64,000 nucleotides of DNA from Methanococcus vannielii SB (lineage in GTDB: Archaea; AGJL01; Methanococci; Methanococcales; Methanococcaceae), in contig NC_009634.1 in NCBI RefSeq assembly GCF_000017165.1, positions 62,001 through 126,000 on the forward strand, in the 5' to 3' direction. Below the pieces are notes generated by a model. It did not search any database and was not told the origin of the DNA. It saw nothing but the letters and a program-made list of their open reading frames with translations. Position numbers and translations under genes: made by a program. Of the stretch, positions 63,739-64,000 are shown piece by piece (position 1 is the first letter of the stretch; every line of letters starts with the position of its first letter).

Positions 63739-64000
63739 TTGAAGTGTGTAGTAAATAAGTACGGATCTAAAATATCGAAATCTGGAAACAGGATCGTGAT
63801 TGAAAGTAAAGACGGGGTTTTTGAAAGTTCAATAGAAAATATAGAACAGGTTTTGATATGCGCACCTTCATCGATTACAACGGAGTTTTTGGAGCTTTCG
63901 GTGAAAAACAACGTTGATGTTGTGTTATTAAATAAATATGGAAAACCGGTTGGTAGATTTTTTGGAAATGGTATTGAAAAAACTGCTTTAAAACGAAAGC
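63739..64000 (+). CDS. cas1: CRISPR integrase Cas1 (partial, 3' end beyond window)
   Basis: The N-terminal 87 residues of Cas1: KCVVNKYGSKISKSGNRIVI, then ENIEQVLICAPSSITTEFLE, and NNVDVVLLNKYGKPVGRFFG, the usual beta-sandwich domain. The active-site residues lie beyond the window. Cas1 with Cas2 inserts new spacers. The start is TTG 63739 after GGGAGGATGA; the nearby ATG runs into a stop after three codons. It is divergent from cas6. A CRISPR array probably lies downstream. Confidence 0.9.
   Translation, partial: MKCVVNKYGSKISKSGNRIVIESKDGVFESSIENIEQVLICAPSSITTEFLELSVKNNVDVVLLNKYGKPVGRFFGNGIEKTALKRK

Overview
The window looks like the chromosome of a mesophilic, nitrogen-fixing, hydrogenotrophic methanogenic archaeon of the Methanococcus maripaludis type. 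Evidence: AT-rich DNA, archaeal Shine-Dalgarno sequences (GGTGAT or GGAGG) with frequent TTG and GTG starts, a nifH-nifI1-nifI2-nifD operon behind tandem GGAA-N6-TTCC operators, F420-reducing and F420-non-reducing [NiFe] hydrogenases, HdrA and formylmethanofuran dehydrogenase subunit B.

Region 1 (1-14,375) is core energy and nitrogen metabolism. The nif operon runs off the left edge. A minus-strand operon vhcD-vhcG-vhcA-vhcB-hdrA, followed by fwdB, diverges from frcA-frcD-frcG-frcB across a 357-bp control region. Where Methanococcus often has selenoproteins (VhuD, VhuU, HdrA, FwdB, FruA), these copies carry cysteine, so this is probably the selenium-independent set.

Region 2 (14,400-32,250) is a defence island: flavodoxin, EVE-domain protein, type I restriction-modification (hsdM, hsdS, an AlbA_2/AAA_4 protein, hsdR), a YdbC/PC4 protein, a CARF-winged-helix regulator (Csa3-like), a UvrD/AddAB-like helicase-nuclease, and a 1622-residue DUF4011 helicase-nuclease.

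Region 3 (32,300-43,400) is accessory: a serine recombinase with AGTATACT sites, a secreted TPR protein, a transglutaminase-like protein, a TPR/J-like, membrane-anchored GrpE-like and Hsp70 operon, and small membrane proteins.

Region 4 (43,480-52,910) is rich in toxin-antitoxin and defence genes: Fic, an AAA_14/DUF4143 ATPase with twin operators, several decayed antitoxin-like genes, a DUF4258/DUF2283 pair, a type III toxin-antitoxin locus of CptIN type (two 47-bp RNA repeats, each able to form an H-type pseudoknot, before a broken CptN-like toxin), a frameshifted AlbA_2 gene, and a PARIS-like pair (AAA ATPase plus DUF4435).

Region 5 (53,260-64,000) begins with a run of small hairpins of nearly constant geometry, followed by a complete type III-B CRISPR operon cmr1-cmr6. 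Convergent to it is cas6, a DHH-motif protein and a CorA-like membrane protein, and cas1 starts at the right edge. HD-less Cas10 plus CorA plus a DHH phosphodiesterase-like protein is the gene set of type III-B systems that signal through SAM-AMP; this is the most interesting system here. No CRISPR array lies in the window.
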